Assembly: GCA_001683735.1 (NCBI GenBank)
Contig: LUGG01000003.1
Span: 992,001 to 1,056,000 of the forward strand
Reading direction: 5' to 3'
From: Grifola frondosa
Taxonomy: Eukaryota > Basidiomycota > Agaricomycetes > Polyporales > Grifolaceae
DNA length: 64,000 nt
Shown: positions 35,989-45,586 of the stretch, piece after piece
Numbering within the stretch: position 1 is the stretch's first letter
Layout: each line of letters begins with the position of its first letter
Notes under the pieces: generated by a model
The model's input: only the letters and a program-made list of their open reading frames with translations
What the model was told of the DNA's origin: nothing
Databases searched by the model: none
Position numbers and translations under genes: made by a program

Positions 35989-36610
35989 ATGTCTTCCCAT
36001 TCAATTGCAAGCAGCGATGCAGGTGGCCGCGGTAGTCGTGTCGGCGGCAGTGGTCGTGGCGGTAGCGGCGGTCGCGGTAGCGGCGGCGACCGTGGGGTCA
36101 TGACAGTGGCCTGGGGGTCATGGCGCAAGTCGTGGCGCAGATTTTGGCCGAGGCCGCGGCCGCGACCGTGGCGGCTGTGACCGTAGGGGTCATGACGGAG
36201 GTCGTGGCAGAGATCATGGAGGTCGTGGCGGTGGAGATCGCGGCGGAGGTCGTGGCGCAGATTATGGTAGAGGTCGCGGTGGCGATCGTGGCGGCGGTGA
36301 CCGTGGGGGTCATGGCCGAGGTCACGGTGGAGATTGTGGCCGAGGTCGCGGCGGCGGTCGTGCGTTGTAGCCACCATTCCAGAGTTGGGCATACATCATA
36401 ATTATGATGGTATGCATATCTGCTCTTCGTTCTTCGCTATGTCTTCTGATCAATTCTCTATGCCTACTCCTGCTCTCGCGATTCAGTTGGTATGTGGTCA
36501 CACCAAAAATCACCCATTCGTTCTACCTTGACATTTTATCGTAGTCATTGGGCCATCAGACCGTAAGAACCTTCCTGCAATGCTCAATATGGAGCTCATA
36601 AGTCATTTGC
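35989..36610 (+). pseudogene. Truncated Argonaute 5' copy
   Basis: It starts [15 protein letters not shown] at 35989, matching the true Argonaute start ([15 protein letters not shown] at 38725). A much rearranged Arg-Gly repeat tract follows, then ATIPELGIHHNYD. Next come the equivalent intron and VIGPSDR-KNLPAMLNMELISH, cut at 36610. The segment encoding [17 protein letters not shown] is missing. It has no PAZ, MID or PIWI and cannot be a functional Argonaute. The promoter-side sequence (35670-35988) is shared with the intact gene, so transcription may persist. Confidence 0.85.
36030..36368 (+). repeat. Arg-Gly coding minisatellite, pseudogene copy
   Basis: Near-tandem units of the kind GGTCGTGGCGGAGATCATGG occur in a GC-rich block. 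They encode RGG/RGGDRG in one frame but Val/Ala/Glu-rich artefacts in others. Unit number and phase differ from the intact gene. Confidence 0.8.
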
Positions 36611-36710
36611 CGACATAGACCCATCTGGGAACGTATGTCCAACAAGTCCACTCGGCCAGATTCTTTTTTAAATTAAAATCAAACACAGTAGGAGTTTACT
36701 TTCGACGTAG
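36611..36710 (+). pseudogene. CAP59 3'-end fragment
   Basis: About 100 bp match the last exon and stop region of the mannosyltransferase at 34746-34845, including GTCCAACAAGTC and the stop context TTTCGACGTAG. It has no upstream coding. Confidence 0.8.
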
Positions 36711-36919
36711 GCAGCACAGTATATTACATGCTGTGAATAGTACCGCTGCCATGCTCGACGCAGGAAACTGCTGTGATTGAAGTTTACAGAGAAGGCATAC
36801 AAAACCAATACAACAACTCCAGGAACATAGATTGAACGGGGTATGGCATGACCGATGCCATCCTACATCCGGACGCATAGTGAAATAAAGCACATACAAC
36901 AAAACCGCGACCGCAGTCA

Positions 36920-38313
36920 TCATATCGACGAGAAACCAATGAGGCTGTTGAAGATCTTCTGGGCCCGAGGAGCCCTATCTTCATCAGCCTTAATACCAAA
37001 ATCCTGGTTGTAAAACCGGATTAAACGCAGGATGTCTACGGCGGTGATCTTGACGATATCGATGACTTCATCCAGTACTTCGCCCACGACGGGATCCGCT
37101 GGCAGGGCGGGAACCACCTGCGTATTGCGGAGACTCTCAGCTAAGGCAAGGCCGTCCCCGGCAACCTGAACATCATTATTGAGTTAAGTACGTCGGGATG
37201 TGTCTCAGTCGGACCGTACCACTTTGCGCAAGGCGATATATTGGGAAGAACCCGGGTTGATCTCAAACTGACGGTAATTCCGTTTCACAATGGAAGCATC
37301 GTCCAATCTGGCGGTCAGGGTCGCAGTCCTGAGGCCTTGCAGAGTCGCCTCGAAGCCTCGCTGATCGGCCTGAATAGTTCTTATATCCCTTTGTATGGTT
37401 GCAATATTCTGCTGCATAGTCACCAGACTCTGCTCGGAGTGTTCTTGATTGGCTTACAATGTCCTCACAGCGCGCTAGAGGCATTCCTGGCCCTCTCACA
37501 GTTGCGCAAGTAACGCAGTCACCTGCTCGCCGTGGCCAATTGGAGCGGAGAACTTAGAGTTAGAGGCTTGCAATATTCCGTCAACGAATGAATTTCAATC
37601 ACAAACAATAGGGCGACTGACAGATGTTTCGTAGGGTATATAGCCGCTTCCTCATCTGGGAGGACTGCGTGATTGAGAGATAGCTTTGTGACAACATCTT
37701 GAGAAACATTAGGATGAAAGGCGATGACAGAAGCAATTTTGTAGGGAGCTCGCGCGATTTAAGCTTGAACCATGATGAAGTTCTAACGTGAAGGTCGTCG
37801 CCACAACCACCATACTTGAAACGTGTGGCACTTGGGTTCGCACGATCACATGCATACGGTTCAAGAAGGACGAGTTCCATATACCATGCGTAAACAACTA
37901 GCCCGTACGGAAGATTCACGGAAAAAGTTGGTTCTGCAGCCTTCTATAACGACTCAGAAATTTTTGCGAGGAAATTTTCTCTCATGCGCGTGCATGCGTG
38001 TACAACTGACTTCTGGAATCTGCGGCGTCTGCAGGACGTTTCCGCGACGCGATCACGTGTGGTGATGTAAATAAGTAAAGTACTGGTACTCACCGTCGAG
38101 ACCATAATGTCGTGCTTCACGTACATGTGTTCGTGTCAATTTCTCTACTGTGCGAGTTGGGGTGTCAATGTCGATGTGGAACCAAGTAATACGTAGTGCT
38201 GATCCAGAATAAGCACTAGTAAGCGTGTCGACTGGTAGCGAATGCCATCGATAAGGGACACCCAGGCCACGGTCTGCTGACCACGCAGATGTCATACGCT
38301 GCATCGAATTCAA
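36920..38313 (-). CDS. Coiled-coil protein of a duplicated basidiomycete family, copy 2
   Basis: Function unknown. Exons read leftwards from about 38313. An N-part (SGSALRITWFHIDIDTPTRT) is followed by a middle exon near 37920-37560 (YGLVVYAWYMELVLLEPYAC, then after a frame change VVTKLSLNHAVLPDEEAAIY). Then comes a coiled coil (IATIQRDIRTIQADQRGFEA) and the C-terminal module VLDEVIDIVKITAVDILRLI-RFYNQDFGIKADED, ending at 36920. The last module matches copy 1. Two in-gene frame changes and a TGA after ALRKVVRSD suggest either a decaying gene or unseen introns. Confidence 0.5.
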
Positions 38314-38724
38314 CGACTGCGGTGTGAACGCGGCAAATGCAAGTCCATTCGAGTCTGCCCAAGTTCAGAATGGCCGTTTGTGACCGTGACAATTTTGGGT
38401 GATCGACGAACGATCTGGTGTAGATCTGACGCTACCGAGTCCACAACATGCTCATTAACATCATTTGTTGTCTCCAACCACCCCCCATTCAGGAGATTAT
38501 GCATTCAACAACACACGCACGACTTTGTTCAGCCGCTTCTAATTACGCAGGCATCGAAGGCTGCGTGGCATCGACGTTTTGCGTAGTAGAGTGCGCGATA
38601 TGGAGAAATGTTGCGCAGCAATGCCTCCTGCTCACCTTATAACCTGCGAAGGCCTTCGCAGATTCCTGCCGGTTCCTTGTCCATCTCCCTCACTTACTCT
38701 CACTCTCCTTATACTCTAGTCTTC

Positions 38725-41700
38725 ATGCCTCCGCGTTCGATTGCAAGTAGCGATGCAGGTGGTCGCGGCACTAGTCGCGGTAGTCGCGGCGGTAGCGAGC
38801 GTGGCGGTCGCGGAGGTCGCGGTGGAGGTCGCGGTAGCGATCGTGGCGGCAGTGACCGTGGGGTCGCGGCGGAGGTCGTGGCGGAGATCGTGGAGGTCGC
38901 GGTGGAGATCGTGGAGGTCGTGGGGTGCTGATCGTGGCGGAGGCCGTGGAGCAGAACGTGGCGGTCGCGGCGTCGGTCGCGGCGCTGGGCATGGTACCCC
39001 TGCAGCTGTACTTCCTCCCCAAATCCCCATGTTACTACTATCGGGTGAAGAGACCCGGCCTTGGACAGGGTGGAAGATTGCTGGATATCTACACAAATCA
39101 CGTTGTAACGACCATTCCCGAATCGGTCATACATCATTACGATGGTGCGCATATCTGTTTTTCGTTCTTCACTATGTCTTCTGATCGATTCCCTATGCCC
39201 ACTCCTGCTCTCGCGATTCAGTTGGTATGTGGTCACACCAAGAACCACCCATTCGATCTAACTTGACATTTCCTCGTAGTTATTGGGCCATCGGATAAGA
39301 ACCTTCCTGCGAGGCTCAATATGGAAATTATAAATCATTTGCAGACTGTGGTATATCCAGAAGTCTTCACTCCGCGCGCCGTCTATGACGGCAGGAAAAA
39401 TCTGTTCGCGGTTCGCAAATTGCCGCTTGGTGACTCAGATTCGCGGGAGGTACGCTTGCTGAACACTGCCAACGAGCAGTATCTCAATCATCTTCATTAG
39501 TTCTCGGTTAGTCTCTCGACAGCTACCCCACCGAGCCCCACCGACCCTGGGAGAGATGGCGGCGAAGGGAATCGAAGAGGCCCAAAGGTCTACAGGATCC
39601 GCCTGACGCATGTTGCGGAAATCAACCCCGAGTGCGTGATTTACCCTTATTACTCAATATGGTACTCTAATCATATGTCGTAGAGTCCTAAGTAGATTCT
39701 TGCAAGGCCAGCAGTCCCACGACAATGTCGTGCTGACTGCGATTACGGCGAGTATCTGAGACATAGAGTAGCAAGATGCCGTACTTATTCATGCGAAAAT
39801 ATTAGGCATTAAACATCGTCGTCCGGCAGGAGCCATCGCTGCATTTCCCTTTCAACACACGATCTTTCTTCACTAATCGAGAAACGAAAGATATCGGCGG
39901 CGGCATGGTTCTTTGGCGCGGATACTTTCAATCTGTGCGCCCCGCGGTCGGTAGGATGCTGATCAACGTCGATATCAGCACAGGGGTCATGTATAAACCA
40001 GGGCCTCTAATCGATGTCGCCTTGGATTTTCTCGGTCGGCCAGGCGCAAATCCCAACTTACTGGCTCCAATTCAAAGATTTCCTGATCGTGAGCGGGTTC
40101 GCCTGCAGAGGTTTCTTCATGGTGTGAGGATAACTGTGAGGCTTCCTGGTGAGGGAGACCAGACTGGACGGGCGGGGCGTGTGATAAGGGGCCTGTCGAC
40201 TGCGGGCGCCGATGCCCTTGTCTTCCAACGCGAGGGGCAGCAAATCACTGTTGCCGAATATTTCCGCACTGTGCGCAACTGCACACTGCGCTTTCCGCAA
40301 ATTCTCTGCGTCGCGGTCTGTGCTTCGTCCCACATCGTATTTTTTACACATTGAAGTTGACCGTGATTTTGGCTATTGTTTACCAGGTTGGCTCTGGAGG
40401 CGCGCTAATCCCATGGAGGTGTGCGAAATCCCACCAGGTCAAATTATGAGGAAACAACTTCCACCGGAGAAGACAAAGGACGTTCTGGACTTTTCGACGA
40501 AGAGGCCGCAGGACCGCCTTACGAGCATTCACAATGCTCTCGGGGTATGTTTGCATTTGCACAGGGCTGAGTCTGCCGAACTTATTCATCCACGTTTTCA
40601 GGCATTCCAATATGGTCAATCGGAATACGTACGCGTAAGCAGACGTCCCCTTTCAGTCTTCATGATCATTGTTTATTATCGTATTCACAGCAATCTGGCA
40701 TGAATGTTGACACGGCCAGTGGAATGCTATCGTTGCAAGCCCGAGTGCTTGATCCGCCAACTCTCCAATATGGGAGGGCTTCCCGGCAGCAAACAATTGT
40801 GTGTTGAATCAATACTTCTTTGGCGCAGATCCTAATCCCGCTCGATATTCATAGAAACCTCGCGATGGGGCGTGGAACATGTAATTTATTTCAGGTAGCC
40901 GGGATTCGTGTTTGCTGATGCCAGAGTTTAGGATTGATAAAAAGTTCTATTCGACGAACGTTGTTGAACGCTGGGTGGTTGTCATTTATGAGCGTCACCA
41001 GCGCTTCGATGACAGGACGACAGGGGAGATGATACAGGGCTTCCTTCGCGCCTGCGCTGATGTTGGTAAGTGCAAACATCGTACAATTGTATCCTTGGCT
41101 CATCTGAGGCTCCATTAGGTATTCAAGTCAGAGAAACAAACCCTGTCGTCAAATATGAGAACGCGCAAGGGAGGATAAGCGAAGTCAGCACTAATTGAAC
41201 TATCACCACACAATATTATCCTGACTTTATACTTAGCAACTGCGTGCAGCCGGAACCGCATGCTTTGAGAAGAACGGTAGGGCAGGTGGCCCCAATCTCA
41301 TCGTCGTCATTCTCCCAGATGGAGCGACGGACCTCTACGTAAAAGTAAAACAGTATGTTCGTTTCGTCATCAATTTAAGCCTGAACTAACTTTTGTGCAG
41401 CTTTGGCGATATTACAGTACGTGGGAAGACGTGTGCAAACGAGCATATACTAAAGTTTTGCTAGATGGGCGTGGCGACACAATGCATGAAGAGCACTAAG
41501 TGTTCTCGTGCGAAGATGCAGTACTTCGCGAACGTCTGCCTAAAGTGAGTTCCTCATACATGCATGTGGAGCTTATGCTTATTATGTGTTAGAGTCAATG
41601 TGAAGCTTGGGGGGATCAACACGATCCCCGACGTCCGGTCGGTTCCATTTTTAACCGACCCCGCCATTCCAACCATTGTGATGGGGTATGTCCTTGATCT

Positions 41701-42947
41701 TCTTTGAGAAGCTCATGCTGATATCGGGACATGATTTAGCGCGGATGTCATACATCCCGCTCCTGGTTCTACGGATCGTCCATCTTTTACGGCTCTGGTT
41801 GGCAACGTTGACTCCGACTCGGCGAAGTACGTTGCCGATTGCCAGGTCCAAACCGGTCGTCAGGAGATGATCGCGGACCTAGAGATCATGAGCCAGGTAT
41901 GTTTACAGCATTAGTTTCCCTTTCGAGGTTAAATCATTCTTGGGATGCAGCGGATCCTTACCATGTATATGGACTATCGAGGGAATTTCGAGAAGAAGGC
42001 TCAGCGGGCACCCAAACGTCTCATCTTCTTCCGAGGTTCGTTCATTTCATGTTCATGTTTACGTTTTGTTCGCTGATGTGACAATATACAGATGGTGTAT
42101 CCGAAGGACAGTTCAGGCATGTGCTGGAGCAAGGTACTCTTTTAAAATCCTGTGTAATTTGCAATCACTCAACAGTTCTTTTTGTCAGAGCTCCCCCTTT
42201 TACAAAGTAAGCATTGTTTGCGATACTCCTGTTTTGATACTGATTATTTTCAAATATAGAAGCCTGCGCGAATCTCAAAATAAACCCGACTATCACTATG
42301 GTGGTTGTCGGCAAACGCCACCACGTTCGCTTCTTCCCCCAGAGGCCTAATGACGCAGATAGAAGCGGAAATTGTCCCGCTGGCACTATCGTTGATCGCG
42401 AGGTCGTTCATCCCACGGAATTCGACTTCTATCTCCAGAGCCACGGTGGATAAGTCGATTTGTGCGCTTCCCTGTAACTCTTGACTGATAATGTGCTTGT
42501 TCTCCCTTATATACGCTGCTGGGTACCTCCCGCCCTGCGCACTATAGTGTGCTGTACGACGAGAACGGTCTCACGTAAGTGGCTGTGTCTTCTTGGTTTC
42601 TATTGGTTTTCTCACTCGTCTCTCCATAGGGCGGACGGATTGCAATCCCTTTCTTTTGCGCTTTGTCACGTGTATGCGAGGTCCACACGTTCAGTCTCAA
42701 TCCCAGCCCCGGTATACTGTGAGTGAGATCTCGTGAGTGACAGAGGTGTCTCTGACATTAAATACGTGCAGATGCCGATATTGTGTGCTCGCGGGCGAAG
42801 ATACACTACGACCCGGAGGGGAGGCTCGAATTCTCGGATTCGGCTACACAGCTGGATTCCGCACAGGCTGAAAGAACGTTGGAGGCGTTCAGAACGGGGT
42901 TCAAACCCCTCCACGCCCAGATGCGCAAGATGATGTATTTCATGTGA
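38725..42947 (+). CDS. Argonaute (RNA-silencing slicer)
   Basis: Argonaute binds small RNAs and cleaves or silences matching transcripts. The N-terminus is RGG-rich. The N domain follows ([44 protein letters not shown]). Then come linker 1 and PAZ ([56 protein letters not shown]), MID ([40 protein letters not shown]) and PIWI. Slicer residues read Asp (41744, ADVIHPAPG), Glu (41864, GRQEMIADL), Asp (split codon at about 42092, [11 protein letters not shown]) and Asp (42777, YYADIVC), a DEDD tetrad. The C-terminus KMMYFM is typical. Many short introns occur, including GC-AG (39748-39805) and AT-AC (42450-42514). Single-base frame breaks occur in G4 runs at 38860 and 38932, in CCC at 40410, and possibly near 40890-40915. 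Confidence 0.93.
38770..38995 (+). repeat. Arg-Gly coding minisatellite in the Argonaute N-terminus
   Basis: Tandem units of GGTCGTGGCGGAGATCGTGG type encode [14 protein letters not shown] sequence. RGG tracts bind RNA and are arginine-methylation sites. Two G4 runs each appear one G short of keeping the RGG frame. Confidence 0.85.
42450..42514 (+). other. AT-AC intron in the Argonaute PIWI domain
   Basis: Exon ...CACGGTGG joins GCTGCTGGGTACC... in frame, giving [14 protein letters not shown], the conserved PIWI segment, only if ATAAGT...ATATAC (65 nt) is removed. Unspliced, the frame hits TAA at once. No GT or AG pair in the interval preserves the GTSRPAHY motif. A branch-like CTGAT lies about 27 nt upstream of the AC. 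The ATAAGT donor fits a U2-type AT-AC intron rather than U12 (ATATCC). Confidence 0.75.
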
Positions 42948-43190
42948 GGAGAGACCAGCGGACTTATTCACAAACCATGCCCATCAATATCGCTTGTGAT
43001 CTGTAACGCGCTTGTACGACTGACTGTTCACGATTCTTGACCAATGTATACCAATTGAAGGACTCATGTTCTATCTGATTATTTAAGAGTCAAACTTTCT
43101 TGCACTGAAATTTCTTTGCTCTCGAATTGGCGCTTTCAGTCGTGTTGGAAGCGCTTAAGAAAAGCTCACTCTCGACTCTCACCTCCACTA

Positions 43191-44385
43191 ATGGCCGCTC
43201 GTTTATCGTCCCGACAAGACTATGAAAGCTTGCTAGATCTGTACGATACTTGGCTCTTCGACTGCGATGGCGTCCTATGGCAGGGAGATCGTCTGATCGA
43301 GGGTGCAGTCGAAGTTCTGCATCTCCTCCGACACCACAGTATGTCAGAATCTGCCACGCAGTGTACTGGCCTAACCTCTGTTTGACAAGAGAAGTCCGTG
43401 ATGTTCGTGACGAACAACGCTACTAAATCGCGCAAGAGCTACAGGAAGAAGTTTGAACAGCTCGGCGTCGAGGCGTACGTCGTGAGTGTCCCACACCCGG
43501 GTCCTGATTCTTGTGAACGGGACCTCACGCTGTGCAGGACGAGATCTACGGGTCCGCGTTCGCTGCGGCGGTCTACATCTCCTCGGTCATGAAGCTGCCG
43601 AAGGACAAGAAGGTCTACGTGATCGGGATGTCCGGCATCGAGGAAGAGCTGCGCGAGGAGGGCATCTCTTTCCTGGGCGGTACGGTCAGTACTCGATGCC
43701 CGCATCTTATATGACATCCTGTAATCGTTGCATTTCCTCTTCTAATTCGCCAGGATCCTGCGGACAACACGCTCTCCTCGTTTAGCCTCGCCAACTGGAA
43801 GCCCGACCCGAGTGTCGGCGCCGTCCTGTGTGGGCTCGATACCGCGATCAACTATACGAAGCTCTCGAAGGCATTCAACTACCTCCTGCATAATGATGGT
43901 TGCGCATTCCTCGTCACGAACGAGGACAGCACGTTCCCCACTGCCGAAGGGCTCCTCCCTGGCGCAGGATCCGTCAGTGCGCCGCTGCGCTTCGCGCTGG
44001 GCCGCGAGCCAGTGAGCATCGGGAAGCCTGCAGGCACGATGCTTGATTGTATCAAAGCGAAGTGAGTGTCGTCGCGTTCGCAAACTGAGGTACTAAGTTG
44101 GTCTTCCGCGCACAGGCACGCGTTCGACCCGCAGCGCACGATCATGGTCGGCGACCGCCTCAACACCGACATCGAGTTCGGCAAGAACGGCGGCCTTGCG
44201 ACGCTCCTGGTGCTCACAGGTGCGCACATGGGCTCATTTGACTCGCGGCATGACTCTGAGGCCAACGCCCCGTGCTTCTTCCAGGAATCACGCATGAATC
44301 TGAAATATCAGGCCCGAATCCCTCCCGGACCGTACCAGACTACGTGACAAACTCGGTCGGGGACTTCCGTGTGCTCATCTCATAG
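43191..44385 (+). CDS. PHO13-type HAD phosphatase (4-nitrophenyl / phosphoglycolate phosphatase)
   Basis: Six exons (43191-43338, 43390-43481, 43538-43684, 43754-44061, 44116-44219, 44285-44385) sum to 900 nt, giving 299 aa. HAD motif I is FDCDGVLW (nucleophile Asp), motif II is [12 protein letters not shown], the motif III Lys region is [11 protein letters not shown], and motif IV is [13 protein letters not shown]. The cap between motifs (residues about 80-200) with [12 protein letters not shown] and [11 protein letters not shown] is the C2a type of the PHO13/PGP family. Members dephosphorylate 2-phosphoglycolate and other side products of glycolysis and detoxify metabolites. Frames are clean. 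It is convergent with PIG-F. Confidence 0.95.
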
Positions 44386-44469
44386 CTTGGGGCGAATGGC
44401 ACATAGAGACTCGGAATAGATTCAAATTATGTAGAGTCTTGTATAGAGCTAGAGCTAGAGCGCATCTGG

Positions 44470-45586
44470 TCATACCCGCTTCAGTTTCTCTGCCTGTGCG
44501 ACCATTTCTGCTTGAGCGAACTCCGTCGACGCACTGGTGACGAGTGCGATGAGTGAGCCCAAGATGAAGCCGGTGATGGCGCCATAGGCTGGCGTGAGGG
44601 GCCATGCCTGCAGAATTGCAATGATGTCAAACACACGCTCTCGACGGACTCCGTAACGTACACACCTGCCAAGGACGTTCCCAGTCGAGCCCAATTGGAA
44701 TGGCCCCACCCAGCACCCGAGCACCGCGCCCACCGCAGGGTACACGACCGCTCGCTCGATAGGAGTTCTCGGGCTGCGGACGGTGTGAGCATTTTGCGTC
44801 TGACTGGACTGGGAAAGAACACACGCACGAGAGCTCGGCGAAGAGGCGGACCCAGGTCATGCGGGCCACGAGGGACGCGGTGTCGGAGCCTTGTGATGGA
44901 GGCCCTAGAGTATAGGCCGAGGGAAACACCGTAAGGAGTGCGAGTAGGAGGCTAAGAAAGTATGTGTGCAGCGGATGGCTGATCGGGTCGCGTTAGACAC
45001 CGTGAAGGGCAAGACAGTCGGCGCATACCTCGATATTGGGGCGCCAAATAGGATGACCATGACATGGAAGATGACCGACGCACCAAGTGTCAGCAAAGCG
45101 GCATCCCCGAACGCCTACGGAAAGGAACATCTGAGCGGGCGGGGATGTCATAGTGTGGCGGGAAGAACGCACCGCGAGCCGCCCGCTGTTCCAGTCTCTC
45201 CTCTCGAGTTTCTGTCGCGTCTGTTCTGCGCTTCCGTCCTTCGCGCCCTTGTTCAGATTGCGCGTCTCCAGCGTCCACGTACGCAGCCAGCTCGCCCACC
45301 ATGCTTGCAGAATGACTGCACCGCCGCACATCCACGCGACAGTCCGCGCGGGGTTCGCCGTGAGCAGATGTAGTGGGTCGCGCGATACGGGGTCGGAAGG
45401 GTGATGTTGAAGGAAGTTCGGAAGAGGGGTGCTCGGGAGAAATAGCGCACTGAATGTGAGCAGGCTAGTGTGCACGCCCGCAACGGAAGTGTAGCGGCCG
45501 AAGGGGAAAGAAACCTGTGGCTGCATGTTGTCGGTGGTTGTCGGGGCTGTTAGGCTCTTCGTGGGTTTCACCTTACGACTAGGCAT
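44470..45586 (-). CDS. GPI11: PIG-F / Gpi11-like subunit for GPI ethanolamine-phosphate transfer
   Basis: Exons 45586-45173, 45114-45029, 44978-44829, 44773-44666 and 44607-44470 sum to 896 nt, one base short. A missing G in the run at 44704-44707 restores WVGAIPIGLDWERPWQ and gives 298 aa. The protein is very hydrophobic, with segments VHTSLLTFSALFLP, GGAVILQAWWASWL, ALLTLGASVIFHVMVILFGA, LSLLLALLTVFPSAY, VVYPAVGAVLGCWVG and ITGFILGSLIALV, six membrane spans in the PIG-F pattern. The IPIGLDWERPWQAWPL segment is the family signature. In the ER it stabilises the enzymes that add ethanolamine phosphate to GPI mannoses. The CFEM protein in this window would be a client. Confidence 0.9.

Larger units (their letters stand above)
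34746..36610. repeat. Segmental duplication, copy 1
   Basis: This unit matches 36611-39342 in the same order and orientation: last CAP59 exon tail, coiled-coil gene (minus), Argonaute promoter and 5' end. It begins inside the CAP59 last exon (CGACGTAGATCCC) and ends inside the Argonaute N-domain (CATTTGC), where the second copy starts. It lacks about 870 bp present in copy 2 between the coiled-coil exon and the Argonaute promoter (about 37530-38400). Confidence 0.9.
36611..39342. repeat. Segmental duplication, copy 2
   Basis: Right-hand copy of the duplicated segment. It starts with a CAP59 tail fragment (CGACATAGACCCATCTGGG) and runs through the coiled-coil gene into the Argonaute N-domain (homology ends near 39342). 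The junction with copy 1 is between 36610 and 36611. Confidence 0.9.

Noticed and set aside
35668..36180. 170-codon plus-strand ORF and Val/Ala/Glu-rich ORFs around 36120-36400 and 38741-39184
   Set aside because: They are alternate frames of the RGG minisatellite and the Argonaute promoter. No independent homology is seen.
39076..39266. Additional coding exon [23 protein letters not shown] between Argonaute N-domain exons
   Set aside because: Splicing GTGCGC (about 39144) directly to TAG|TTATTGGGCC joins HHYD to [10 protein letters not shown], the conserved family order. The open stretch is intronic.
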